Positions 1 through 7,457 of a stretch of 14,809 nt of DNA are shown here, in pieces (the first letter of the stretch is position 1; each line of letters starts with the position of its first letter). The position numbers were made by a program, and so were the translations under genes. This DNA is from Clostridia bacterium (lineage in GTDB: Bacteria; Bacillota; Clostridia; Christensenellales; Aristaeellaceae): NCBI GenBank assembly GCA_009776385.1, contig WRFT01000014.1, positions 1 to 14,809 of the forward strand, given 5' to 3'. The notes beneath the pieces were generated by a model. That model searched no databases, was not told where the DNA came from, and saw only the letters and a program-made list of their open reading frames with translations.

Positions 1-1
1 A

Positions 2-331
2 GACAACACCGCCGCAGTGCTCGCGCAGTTCGAGCGGAACAAGGCGAAGGCGCTTGTATCGGTAGGCATCCACGCACAACGCAGGGCGACGGAGGAAATA
101 ACTAGAATGGGCGCGGTCGATACCGGGTGGTTAAGGGCAAGCATCGCGTATCAAGCGGAACCCGCTAACGATGAGGTTGTCATCGGTACACCGGTTGAAT
201 ACGCTATCTATGTCCACGAAGGAACCTACAAGATGACCGGCAGACCGTTCATCAAGGATGCCGTATGGAATTATCAAGGCGACTACCAGAAGATAATCGA
301 GCGGGAACTCGGCGAGGGATTCGGGCAGTAA
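2..331 (+). CDS. HK97 gp10-like phage morphogenesis protein, 5' end outside window
   Basis: About 109 residues are visible. The frame is open to the left window edge, and the first internal start (GTG at 17) has no ribosome binding site, so the true start most likely lies just outside. The sequence carries the family hallmark 'DTGWLRASI', a loop near 'VGTPVEYAIYVHEGT'-like residues (here IGTPVEYAIYVHEGT), and the closing 'GRPFIKDAV'. HK97 gp10-type proteins act at the head-tail junction or in tail completion of siphophages and are usually 110 to 150 residues long, so little is missing. In intact prophages more tail genes follow. Here a terminator hairpin follows within 35 bases, and then a host rubrerythrin gene in the opposite direction. 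I infer a prophage edge or remnant. Confidence 0.8.
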   Translation, partial: DNTAAVLAQFERNKAKALVSVGIHAQRRATEEITRMGAVDTGWLRASIAYQAEPANDEVVIGTPVEYAIYVHEGTYKMTGRPFIKDAVWNYQGDYQKIIERELGEGFGQ

Positions 332-361
332 AACAAGCGGGACAATTTTCACCCGGCACAT

Positions 362-383
362 GCCGCCTGAATGGGCGGTTTTT
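362..383 (+). terminator. Rho-independent terminator after the phage gene
   Basis: A GC-rich stem (CCGCCT at 363-368 pairing with GGGCGG at 373-378, loop GAAT) is followed by five T residues at 379-383. It sits 31 bases after the stop of the gp10-like gene. On the opposite strand no T-run follows the stem, so it should act on plus-strand transcripts only and not on the rubrerythrin gene. Confidence 0.75.
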
Positions 384-411
384 GCATATTTGGTTGCCAC
401 AAGTCATCCTT

Positions 412-954
412 TTAATAATTTACCGCACGCAACTCAAAATAAGCTATTGGATGATCACATACCGGGCACTTATTTGGCGCACTTGCGGCATCTGCGATGT
501 GCCCGCAATTGCGGCATATCCAAACGGATTTTTCTTTTCCGGAAAAGACGGATCCTTCTTTAACATTTCGTAAAAGCTTAAGATACCGTTCCTCATGCTC
601 TTTTTCTATCGCAGCAACCGCGTCAAACAGAATTGCAATGTTATTAAGCCCTTCCTCGCGCGCTTCGGCTGACATGCGTTTATACATCTGTGTCCATTCA
701 CCGTTTTCTCCGGCGGCGGCTGCTGCCAGGTTATCGGCAGTACCGGGCAGTTCTCCGCCGCATAGTAACTTAAACCAAATCTTCGCGTGTTCTTTTTCAT
801 TACCAGCGGTTTCTTCGAAGATAGCCGCGATTTGTTCAAACCCTTCCTTTTTTGCTTTAGCAGCAAAGTAGGTATACTTGTTTCTCGCTTGACTTTCTCC
901 GGCAAAGGCTTCCATAAGGTTCTTTTCGGTTTTTGTTCCTTTTAAGTCAATCAT
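412..954 (-). CDS. rbr: Rubrerythrin
   Basis: This 180-residue protein has the full two-domain layout of classical rubrerythrin. The N-terminal ferritin-like four-helix domain (about 1-135) carries the di-iron ligands E20 (in FAGES), E53 and H56 (ExxH), E97, and E117 with H120 (ExxH). The C-terminal rubredoxin-like domain carries C147/C150 and C163/C166 for a mononuclear iron. Rubrerythrins reduce hydrogen peroxide to water in the cytoplasm of anaerobes, drawing electrons from rubredoxin. The gene starts at an ATG eight bases after AAAGGAG. It lies 44 bases downstream of a rubredoxin gene on the same strand, so donor and peroxidase are probably co-transcribed. No clear terminator follows it. 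Confidence 0.96.
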   Translation of the reverse strand: MIDLKGTKTEKNLMEAFAGESQARNKYTYFAAKAKKEGFEQIAAIFEETAGNEKEHAKIWFKLLCGGELPGTADNLAAAAAGENGEWTQMYKRMSAEAREEGLNNIAILFDAVAAIEKEHEERYLKLLRNVKEGSVFSGKEKSVWICRNCGHIADAASAPNKCPVCDHPIAYFELRAVNY

Positions 955-998
955 TTTTACTTCTCCTTTATGTTTTTACAGTTTGTTATACGGCAGAT

Positions 999-1160
999 TT
1001 AATCGACTGGTTTAAACATCGATTTTGGCGCTTTACATACAGGGCACAGAAAATTGCTTGGTACGTCATCCCAATTCGTTCCGGGTGCGATACCCTTACC
1101 CGGGATACCTGCGGCTTCGTTATAAACATATCCGCAGACTGCGCATTTATACTTTCGCAT
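999..1160 (-). CDS. Rubredoxin
   Basis: This is a 53-residue rubredoxin with the two knuckles that hold one iron: C6-x2-C9-G-Y and C39-P-x-C42. It also has the usual aromatic residues (Y4, Y11, W30, F37), and its length is typical. It is a small cytoplasmic one-electron carrier, and the rubrerythrin gene just downstream is its likely partner. The frame remains open upstream to 1220. I chose the ATG at 1160 because a GAGAGGGG ribosome binding site lies about ten bases before it, the protein then begins MRKYKC like other rubredoxins, and the candidate promoter -10 box at 1208-1213 would place the transcript start after the earlier ATG codons. Confidence 0.95.
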   Translation of the reverse strand: MRKYKCAVCGYVYNEAAGIPGKGIAPGTNWDDVPSNFLCPVCKAPKSMFKPVD

Positions 1161-1207
1161 GACTTCGTTACCCCTCTCTCGTTTCATTTCTTCCGTTCTG
1201 GAGTTAC

Positions 1208-1237
1208 ATTCTAGCATCACTTAAAAAAACCTGCTAA
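1208..1237 (-). promoter_or_regulatory. Candidate sigma-A promoter for rubredoxin-rubrerythrin
   Basis: Read on the minus strand there is TTAGCA, an 18-base spacer, then TAGAAT preceded by TG one base upstream (extended -10). The predicted transcript starts near 1201, about 40 bases before the rubredoxin ATG. No clear PerR-type operator was recognised. This is a motif match only. Confidence 0.45.
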
Positions 1238-1271
1238 AACTGAATTGTTGAAACACATCTTTGTATCTGTG

Positions 1272-1312
1272 CAAAAAATTGCGTAAACCGCCGCGGTGAC
1301 CGCGGCGGTTTA
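1272..1312 (-). terminator. Rho-independent terminator of the ispH-rpsA operon
   Basis: Positions 1284-1312 form a perfect inverted repeat: two 14-base arms (TAAACCGCCGCGGT and its complement) around a single central base, mostly GC. On the minus strand a six-T run lies five bases after the stem (A-run at 1273-1278 on the plus strand). It begins 43 bases after the stop of the IspH-S1 gene and separates it from the rubredoxin promoter. Confidence 0.8.
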
Positions 1313-1355
1313 GTATATATTGGTTTTCTGTGAGTTATTGTCCGGTAAATTGGTT

Positions 1356-3557
1356 CTATAATTCCACTGTCTCGCTTGTATCGGGTGCCGCCTCATCCTC
1401 CTGCGGATCATGCGATTCCACAACCGGTTCCTCACTTGCGGCCTCATGCTGCGCGGGCTCCGTGTCTTCCGTTATAGGCACCGCGGAATCTTCAACAACC
1501 GGTTCATCCTCTGCGAGGACTTTATTAGTATCTGCCGGTTCATCCTCAACACCTTCATCTGACACGGGTTCAACGTCTTTTACAATATCATCCGCTTGTT
1601 CTTCATAAACTAAGGGATTTGCATCCAACACTTCACCGCCGGCCGGCATTTCCTCCTCAAGCGCTTCGCGGATAGAAAGGCTTATTCTTTTTCTTTCCGT
1701 ATCGATTCCGAGTATTTTTACGCGAACCTGGCTGCCTACCGTTACGGCATCCTCTACTTTCATAACACGGTGCGGAGCGCATTGTGATATGTGAACCAAG
1801 CCATCCAAACCGCGGTCCAGCTCGATGAAAGCGCCGAATGCCGCGATACGTGCGACTCTGCCGGTGACAATATCGCCTTCCGAGTATTTTTCATGGATGG
1901 TGTCCCACGGTTTGGGTTGTAACTGTTTATAGCCCAATTGTACGCGGTCACGCTCGCGGTCAATACTCAAGATTTTCACTTCGATTACTTGATCAGGCGA
2001 TACGACTTCAGACGGGTGCTTGATTCTGCCATAGCTTAAATCCGTGACATGGATAAGACCGTCGACACCGCCGATATCGACAAACGCACCAAAATCTCTT
2101 AACCTGCGCACAATGCCCTGTACAATTTCACCTTCATGCAGCTTGTCCCATGCTTCAGCCTTTTTCTTAGCCGCTTCCTCGGTAATAACCGCTTTTCTGC
2201 TGGCGACAATGCGTTTCTTCTGCTGATCCGCTTCGATGATTTTTAGCTGCATTGTCTGCCCTATAAAATCGGAGATTTTATCGACAAATCGCTGGCTTAA
2301 AAGACTGGCGGGTATAAAACAACTGATGCCGCTCACGTCAGCTACAAGCCCGCCTTTTACGGCTTGTTTGCCGACACCTTCAACATACTCGTTTCTTTCA
2401 AACTTTTCCATTATCTCGGCCCAGACTTTTTTGTTGACGACATTCCTTTGGGATAATAGAACGTTGCCTTCGCCGTCGTTCACCTTGAGGACTTCTACTT
2501 CAATTTCATCTTCGATTTCAATGTCTCCATCGGAGAGATCTGTTTTCTTGATTAATCCATCCGATTTATACCCGATGTTAACGCAAACCTCGTCATCCGT
2601 AATTTGGACGACTTTTCCCAGCAGCGTTTGGCCCGGCCTAATTTTAATCAGCGTAGCTTCGACGTCTGCCATGAAACTTTCTTTCGCGTCTTTTTCCGCG
2701 GAAGGCACCCGTTCATTGTCCATGTTCATTTCATCCATTAATGCGACGACCTCCTTAAGTGACCAGTCCGGTGTAGATCCCCCGGCTGTTATACCAACAC
2801 GGTTCGGATAGGTATAGGATTGGCGGTCCGGCAGTTCCGCCGCGCTTTCTACCCATAAGGTATTTGTACAGATTCCTGCACAGACATCATATAACCTTGC
2901 CGTGTTTGCACTGTTCTTACCACCCACCACAATCATCAAATCCGATTGTTTTGCTAACTCAGCGGCTTCTTCTAACCGTTTGCCAACAAAGGCGCATAAC
3001 GTGTTTTGCACGGTTAGATGCTTGACCTTTTGGGTAACTGTGTCCTTTAATGCCCAAAACTCATCGGGAGAAAACGTCGTCTGCGCTACGAGCAGAGCCT
3101 CTTCCAGGTACGGCAGCGCTTGTGCATCCTCGTTGTTCTTGATGATATACACGCTGCCATGACACTGCCCGGCTGTGCCCAACACTTCCGGATGCGTCTT
3201 TGAACCCACCAGAACGACAGGCTTCCCTTCAACAGAGTACTCCCTGACCATGACATGAACCCGTGCCACATATGGACAGGTACAATCAACCACGCGGAGT
3301 TTTTTATCCAGACAAGCCTTAAGCATATCTTGCGAAACGCCGTGGCTCCTGATAACGACCGTTCCATCCGAAATTTCATCCAGGCACTGAACGGGCTTGA
3401 TACCCATAGACGCTAAGCGGCATACCTCCGGCGGATTGTTAATGAGTTCACCTAAAGTAAAAACATTCCCGCCATCTTGAGCCGCTGACAGAGCCATCTC
3501 GACCGCCCTGCGGACCCCTGTACAAAAACCGGCGTATTGGCTAACCTTTACCGTCAT
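1356..3557 (-). CDS. ispH: IspH (HMB-PP reductase) fused to ribosomal protein S1
   Basis: This is a 733-residue fusion. Residues 1-275 are 4-hydroxy-3-methylbut-2-enyl diphosphate reductase, the last step of the MEP isoprenoid pathway. The [4Fe-4S] cysteines C12, C94 and C188 are present, as are H72 (SHGV), H122 and E124 (HPEV), T160/T161, N218 and S261. Two usual diphosphate contacts are changed: N40 where E. coli has H41, and A217 where E. coli has S226. The segment after C188 reads AFVGKRL instead of the usual xATxxRQ. Residues about 310-630 hold four S1 RNA-binding domains (310-370, 389-455, 476-545, 561-630). An acidic Pro/Glu tail of about 97 residues closes the protein. Such fusions are known in clostridia. 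The frame also allows a GTG at 3593, but the ATG at 3557 follows GGGGAG by six bases and matches the usual IspH start. Confidence 0.95.
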   Translation of the reverse strand: MTVKVSQYAGFCTGVRRAVEMALSAAQDGGNVFTLGELINNPPEVCRLASMGIKPVQCLDEISDGTVVIRSHGVSQDMLKACLDKKLRVVDCTCPYVARVHVMVREYSVEGKPVVLVGSKTHPEVLGTAGQCHGSVYIIKNNEDAQALPYLEEALLVAQTTFSPDEFWALKDTVTQKVKHLTVQNTLCAFVGKRLEEAAELAKQSDLMIVVGGKNSANTARLYDVCAGICTNTLWVESAAELPDRQSYTYPNRVGITAGGSTPDWSLKEVVALMDEMNMDNERVPSAEKDAKESFMADVEATLIKIRPGQTLLGKVVQITDDEVCVNIGYKSDGLIKKTDLSDGDIEIEDEIEVEVLKVNDGEGNVLLSQRNVVNKKVWAEIMEKFERNEYVEGVGKQAVKGGLVADVSGISCFIPASLLSQRFVDKISDFIGQTMQLKIIEADQQKKRIVASRKAVITEEAAKKKAEAWDKLHEGEIVQGIVRRLRDFGAFVDIGGVDGLIHVTDLSYGRIKHPSEVVSPDQVIEVKILSIDRERDRVQLGYKQLQPKPWDTIHEKYSEGDIVTGRVARIAAFGAFIELDRGLDGLVHISQCAPHRVMKVEDAVTVGSQVRVKILGIDTERKRISLSIREALEEEMPAGGEVLDANPLVYEEQADDIVKDVEPVSDEGVEDEPADTNKVLAEDEPVVEDSAVPITEDTEPAQHEAASEEPVVESHDPQEDEAAPDTSETVEL

Positions 3558-3563
3558 TTCACG

Positions 3564-3569
3564 CTCCCC
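3564..3569 (-). promoter_or_regulatory. ispH: Ribosome binding site deciding the IspH-S1 start
   Basis: Minus-strand GGGGAG lies six bases before the ATG at 3557. The earlier in-frame GTG at 3593 has only a weak AAGAGAA-like stretch upstream, so the shorter form is preferred. Confidence 0.6.
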
Positions 3570-3646
3570 GGCGACAGATACAATCCATCGCACCGGATAT
3601 ATTCTCTTAAAATGCTTATTTTCCTTCTGTTGTCCGCTGTTTCGGT

Positions 3647-4279
3647 TTATTTTACATTTTCTGCGTAAAGCTTTTCATATACTCGGGTCACACGCATTAA
3701 TAATTCATCGCATACGGTCTTGGATAAAGGCTTTTTAGTCAAATCGGATGTTTCCACCGGCGGAGCTGCAACTAATCGCGTTCGTCGAAACAAACGCAGC
3801 TTCGGATAAATATAGACAGGTACCAAAGGCACTTGACAACGTAAAGCCAGTATAGCCACGCCGCTTTCCATATCATCCATCAACCCTTTTTTATGACGGG
3901 TTCCCTCGGGAAAAATACCGACAACATGGCCTTCTTTAATAGCCTTTATTGCGCTTCGAAGCGCGTCAATATCGTTTGAATGCCTGTCTACGGAAATAGC
4001 GTGCAGCTTTTTCCCAAGCAGCCATTTCGTAAACCGCGTAGACATCAGTTCCTTCTTGGCCATGAAACAAATGCACCTATCCTTAACACAACAAGACAAG
4101 GCAACAGGGTCCATTGCGGAACGGTGATTAGAAATAATGATATAAGGCGTTTGAATTTTACGGATTAAATCGCTATTGACTACCTTCACCCGATATAGCG
4201 TATGCATCAGCACCGAAGCCAAATGCCGAGCAACCGAATAGACAAGTCCGAATGTCGGTTTTTTCAGCTTTTTTCGCAT
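3647..4279 (-). CDS. plsC: 1-acyl-sn-glycerol-3-phosphate acyltransferase (PlsC family)
   Basis: This 210-residue protein shows the acyltransferase blocks in order: N51-H52-x4-D57 (catalytic HX4D), a middle block around KKELMS and WLLGK (75-90), FPEGTR at 123-128, which binds the glycerol phosphate, and VPLVPVYI at 150-157. The family acylates lysophosphatidic acid to phosphatidic acid at the inner face of the membrane, an early step of phospholipid synthesis. The basic N-terminus and the hydrophobic stretch around 11-30 fit membrane association. The ATG lies inside the end of cmk (16-base overlap) with GGAGG seven bases upstream, which points to coupled translation. The cmk-plsC-ispH/rpsA order is a known Firmicutes arrangement. 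The exact acyl acceptor cannot be read from sequence. Confidence 0.92.
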   Translation of the reverse strand: MRKKLKKPTFGLVYSVARHLASVLMHTLYRVKVVNSDLIRKIQTPYIIISNHRSAMDPVALSCCVKDRCICFMAKKELMSTRFTKWLLGKKLHAISVDRHSNDIDALRSAIKAIKEGHVVGIFPEGTRHKKGLMDDMESGVAILALRCQVPLVPVYIYPKLRLFRRTRLVAAPPVETSDLTKKPLSKTVCDELLMRVTRVYEKLYAENVK

Positions 4280-4956
4280 CCTGCTGCCTCCGCAATCTTG
4301 AGTATGATATCCACTACCTGAGGAATGTTCAAACCGGTTGTATCCACTTGTACAGCGTCACGGGCTTTAACGAGCGGATCGATCTGCCGGGTTGAATCCT
4401 GTGTGTCACGCAATATCATGTCGTCAAGAACGTTTTCGAACGACACATTACTGCCTGCCCGCAGAAGTTCACGATGACGCCTTGAGGCACGTTCATGTAC
4501 AGAAGCGGTTAAGAAAATTTTAACGGATGCGTTCGGAAAGACAACTGTGCCCATATCTCGCCCATCCGCCACTATCGGAATGTTTTCGGCTATTTTCCTT
4601 TGTATTCTAACCATCTCCGCGCGCACCGCCAGCCATTTGGATACGTTTGACGCAGCGATACTTACCTCCGGCCGGCGTATATCACTTGTAATATCCTGCC
4701 CGTTCAAACGCGTTTCTTGAAGGCCCTTATGAAAAAGGACCTCTAAATGAATATCCTGAAGTAGTTTGGTAACATCCGCTTCATTCTGCGTGTCCACGCC
4801 CTTAAGTAAGGCATAGAAGCCTACGGCTCTGTACATAGCCCCGGTATCCAGATGCACGCATCCCAGTTTATCGGACACAGATTTGGCAATGGTTGATTTA
4901 CCCGCGCCGACAGGGCCATCAATAACTATTGTCATCACAGAACGCTTGTCACTCAT
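4264..4956 (-). CDS. cmk: Cytidylate kinase
   Basis: This 230-residue protein is a typical bacterial CMP/dCMP kinase, using ATP to phosphorylate CMP and dCMP in the cytoplasm. It has the P-loop GPVGAGKST at 14-22, DTGAMYR at 37-43 for nucleotide binding, the DGRDMGT block at 131-137, an arginine-rich lid segment near 156-163 (ERASRRHR), and the C-terminal RD-x2-D-x2-R, PL, A-x-DA and VDTT elements at 183-207. The start overlaps the tail of the upstream protease operon: the GGGGAA ribosome site crosses the protease stop codon, giving a gap of seven bases. A later ATG at 4935 has no ribosome site. The 3' end overlaps plsC by 16 bases. Confidence 0.96.
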   Translation of the reverse strand: MSDKRSVMTIVIDGPVGAGKSTIAKSVSDKLGCVHLDTGAMYRAVGFYALLKGVDTQNEADVTKLLQDIHLEVLFHKGLQETRLNGQDITSDIRRPEVSIAASNVSKWLAVRAEMVRIQRKIAENIPIVADGRDMGTVVFPNASVKIFLTASVHERASRRHRELLRAGSNVSFENVLDDMILRDTQDSTRQIDPLVKARDAVQVDTTGLNIPQVVDIILKIAEAAGCEKS

Positions 4957-4963
4957 TGCTGCA

Positions 4964-6196
4964 TTATTCCCCAGCGACTAAAAATTCGTAAGCGGCTTTT
5001 AATTGCAAATCGCTCATATCGCCAAACTCAAATAAGCGATTCGTGTCCTCTTGCGGAAGTTCAACCACCACATCCGGCGTGATACCCACGCCATGTACAA
5101 CATTGCCATTGGGCGTAAAATATTGTGCAGCTGTAAACTGGATACCCGAACCATCATTACCTACCGGTATGACGTGTTGAACGACTCCCTTCCCAAAGCT
5201 TTGTGTACCGATGATGGTTGCCCGTTCCCTGTCTTGCAGCGCGCCGGCCAATATTTCTGAAGAGGACGCTGAGTGTTCATTCATTAGGACCACCAACTCA
5301 ATATCAACCGATCCGTTTTTCGTGTAGGCATATTCTCTTTGGCCGTCGCGATACTGAAGGTAATGAACAATGCCCCTATCCATGAAGAAATCCGCAATCG
5401 CTTCCGCATCGTTTATCCATCCGCCCGGATTATCACGTAAATCCAGAATCAATCCCACGGCACCCCTGTCGATCATTTCGTTGACGGCTTTGCTAAAAGC
5501 TTCGAAACAATCTCCGGCAAACTCATATAAAACGACATAACCTATGTTATTATTCAACATTTTGTATTCTACTCTGTTAATTCTAACTATGGCACGATTT
5601 ATGATGAACTCTAACCTCTCATCACCGCGTTGAACGGTAAGCGCAACCGGTTCGCCCACTTTTCCCCGCATAATATCCACGGCTTCTTGAAGGGTATACG
5701 CGTCAACTGCCAAATCGTCAACCATCACAAGCGTGTCGCCCTTTAGAACACCTGCCCGCTCTGCGGGCGTATCTTTAAATACGCGGCTGACCGAACAAAG
5801 AAGCGTTTCGGTTGAAGTGAGTATTTGAATGCCGATACCGGCGTACTCACCGGCATCATCTTCCCACATTCTTTGAAACTCATCGGGAGAGTAGTAAAAC
5901 GTATACGGATCCTCCAGCGCGTAGAGCAGCCCGCGTTCCGCGCCCGTTAACATTTCATCGATATCCGTATCAATATAGTAATACTCATCTATGATATCCA
6001 GAATTTCGGATGACTTGGCAAACCGCAACAGCGCCTCATATTCCTGCTTTGAAATGGTTACTGTTTCGCCTTTTATATGAAGATCCTGAGCCGCTCCGGG
6101 GAGAGCGAGCAGATTGGTGTTAAGCAGATATGAGCACCCGCTTAAAACAACCAGAAGTACGCATAGAGACAAACTTATGCGGATAGCTTTACGCAT
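4964..6196 (-). CDS. S41 family C-terminal processing peptidase, lipoprotein-type
   Basis: This 410-residue protein has a charged MRK start, a hydrophobic stretch and a lipobox LSGC with C21, so it is probably anchored outside the membrane as a lipoprotein. A PDZ domain spans about 115-200 (including GIGIQ and the 'PAERAGVLKGD' carboxylate-binding region). The S41 protease core follows, with a catalytic triad by comparison with E. coli Prc of S311 (in NEHSAS), D322 and K336 (in FGKG). Members cut proteins near their C-terminus, often as part of envelope quality control or regulated proteolysis. An upstream TTG at 6214 overlaps the previous stop. I prefer the ATG at 6196, which has AGAAGG seven bases before it. 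It lies 14 bases after the regulator gene and seven before cmk. Confidence 0.93.
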   Translation of the reverse strand: MRKAIRISLSLCVLLVVLSGCSYLLNTNLLALPGAAQDLHIKGETVTISKQEYEALLRFAKSSEILDIIDEYYYIDTDIDEMLTGAERGLLYALEDPYTFYYSPDEFQRMWEDDAGEYAGIGIQILTSTETLLCSVSRVFKDTPAERAGVLKGDTLVMVDDLAVDAYTLQEAVDIMRGKVGEPVALTVQRGDERLEFIINRAIVRINRVEYKMLNNNIGYVVLYEFAGDCFEAFSKAVNEMIDRGAVGLILDLRDNPGGWINDAEAIADFFMDRGIVHYLQYRDGQREYAYTKNGSVDIELVVLMNEHSASSSEILAGALQDRERATIIGTQSFGKGVVQHVIPVGNDGSGIQFTAAQYFTPNGNVVHGVGITPDVVVELPQEDTNRLFEFGDMSDLQLKAAYEFLVAGE

Positions 6197-6210
6197 TCTG
6201 TTACCTTCTT

Positions 6211-7284
6211 TCAATGTAAGGTGCGGGAGGTTAGCGTTCTATCATTCCCGCGTCTTTTTAATTCCAGTAGTACTTTATAAGTTACCGCATCGTCAAATTT
6301 ACGCAGATCCAACCCGGTTTGCCTTAGAATTTTATCTAAACGGTATACCAGTGTGTTTCTATGAATATAGAGCTGCCTGGCAGTATCCGACAGGTTTAAG
6401 TCTTTCTTAAAAAACATATCGACTGTATTCAACATCTCCTCATTAAACAAACGGGCTGTCTTTCGGTTGAATAAAAGCGTATGGTAAGAGGCGGATAACT
6501 CAGTAGGTATATCGGAAAGGAGGCGTTCCATAATGAGTTTTCCGTACAAGTAAACGCTTTCATCCGGTTTATATGAACGGCCCACTTCCAAAGCAACCTT
6601 GGCTTCCTGATAACTGTCGCTGATAGCAAATAACGCGGTTTTTTCCGTTCCGACACTGATGACCACCTGACAGGCCGTATCCGTGGTAATTGTTTCACGG
6701 ACTGCTTCGGCAAACTGCCGTAAGCCTTCACTATCATCAATACCATCCATGTCCTTGATAAGGGCCAGCGTATGGCGGTCCATATCTACCAAGGCATCCG
6801 ATTCAGATTGCGGAATAACCTCGTTGAGCAACGCAAAGGCGGAGGAACCCCCGACACGCGGCACATGAAGCAGCATCACGCAGCGATTGCGTAATAAAGG
6901 TATTTGATATTCACTTGCCAGCATTTCCAACTCACTGCCGGAAAGCTCACCGCGCAGCGCGAGACGGAACAAATCCCACTCGTCTGTTATTGTTCCGCTT
7001 GTTTTAAGTATGTTCTCCACCATAATGGACACAACAAGTAATATATCTTGCGCTCCGGTGATATCCTTACTAATACCCAAGGTCATTTGCGGCTGCCCGC
7101 CTAAAGTGACCAATAGATTATCATCCAATTCATACGGAATGCCTTCTTTGAAACCGGTGGGTATTAAAATAGATTCCTCCTGCGCAGGTATCAGGCATTC
7201 CCCCATTTCATCGTAAAGCCTGATAGCCGTGTGAAGCTTCGCGAGCGATTGACTAACCAGCTTGATATATCTTTTCTCAATCAT
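6211..7284 (-). CDS. CdaR/PucR-type transcriptional regulator
   Basis: This 357-residue protein ends in a PucR/CdaR helix-turn-helix (about 285-342). The pattern is LNLSDTARQLYIHRNTLVYR, followed by a KF-D-DA-x-x-YK-x-LLEL motif characteristic of this class. The middle (about 130-250) fits the degenerate GGDEF-like domain seen between sensor and HTH in CdaR-like proteins. The N-terminal 100 residues would be the sensor but match no ligand family I recognise, so the effector is unknown. The ATG at 7284 has GGAGGT six bases upstream; an earlier in-frame start at 7305 has none. It is the first gene of the run leading to the S41 protease, cmk, plsC and ispH-rpsA, and is divergent from the cation exporter. 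An inverted repeat over its own -10 box suggests autoregulation (inference). Confidence 0.85.
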   Translation of the reverse strand: MIEKRYIKLVSQSLAKLHTAIRLYDEMGECLIPAQEESILIPTGFKEGIPYELDDNLLVTLGGQPQMTLGISKDITGAQDILLVVSIMVENILKTSGTITDEWDLFRLALRGELSGSELEMLASEYQIPLLRNRCVMLLHVPRVGGSSAFALLNEVIPQSESDALVDMDRHTLALIKDMDGIDDSEGLRQFAEAVRETITTDTACQVVISVGTEKTALFAISDSYQEAKVALEVGRSYKPDESVYLYGKLIMERLLSDIPTELSASYHTLLFNRKTARLFNEEMLNTVDMFFKKDLNLSDTARQLYIHRNTLVYRLDKILRQTGLDLRKFDDAVTYKVLLELKRRGNDRTLTSRTLH

Positions 7285-7290
7285 TTGCGC

Positions 7291-7296
7291 ACCTCC
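7291..7296 (-). promoter_or_regulatory. Strong ribosome binding site of the CdaR/PucR regulator
   Basis: Minus-strand GGAGGT lies six bases before the ATG at 7284. It decides this start over the upstream in-frame codon at 7305, which falls near the predicted transcript start. Confidence 0.65.
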
Positions 7297-7309
7297 GTGT
7301 AACATTACG

Positions 7310-7327
7310 CCATTCTATCATGAATGG
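7310..7327. repeat. Inverted repeat over the regulator -10 box, candidate operator
   Basis: Arms CCATTC and GAATGG are separated by six bases and overlap the predicted -10 element of the CdaR/PucR gene. Its placement suits a repressor site. There is no direct evidence of binding. Confidence 0.35.
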
Positions 7328-7341
7328 ATACATAAAAAAAG
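7312..7341 (-). promoter_or_regulatory. Candidate promoter of the regulator-protease-cmk-plsC-ispH operon
   Basis: On the minus strand an extended -10 box TGATAGAAT (core at 7312-7317) lies 28 bases before the regulator ATG. The -35 region 17 bases further is a T-run and a poor match, so the extended -10 would carry most of the promoter. A 6-6-6 inverted repeat (CCATTC at 7310-7315, GAATGG at 7322-7327) covers the -10 box. Confidence 0.4.
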
Positions 7342-7387
7342 GGAAACAAGTGATAATTACTGCATTTCTCCATATTTCAAGAATGAA

Positions 7388-7400
7388 AATACCGGGTATT
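7388..7400. repeat. 13-base palindrome AATACCGGGTATT in the divergent region
   Basis: This is a perfect inverted repeat with six-base arms and one central base (7394). It lies 29 bases upstream of the -35 box predicted for the cation exporter, inside the 236-base divergent region. It is a possible regulator site. Nothing else coding was seen in 7285-7520. Confidence 0.35.
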
Positions 7401-7428
7401 AACACGATATAGGCGCACCATGTTTGGA

Positions 7429-7457
7429 TTGCTTTCATTTTATTGTTACTGTATACT
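7429..7457 (+). promoter_or_regulatory. Candidate promoter for the cation exporter operon
   Basis: TTGCTT at 7429-7434 and TATACT at 7452-7457 are 17 bases apart. The -10 matches the sigma-A consensus at five of six positions and the -35 at three of six. The predicted leader is about 57 bases. No metal riboswitch structure was recognised in it. Confidence 0.5.

Noticed and set aside
1330..1608. Serine-rich open frame on the plus strand
   Set aside because: It is the complement of the acidic Glu/Asp tail of the S1 protein; the Ser/Ala composition comes from reading that tail backwards.
2236..2811. 191-codon open frame on the plus strand across the S1 domains
   Set aside because: It lies wholly antisense to the well-supported IspH-S1 gene, has Ser/Thr-rich low-complexity composition and no recognisable domain.
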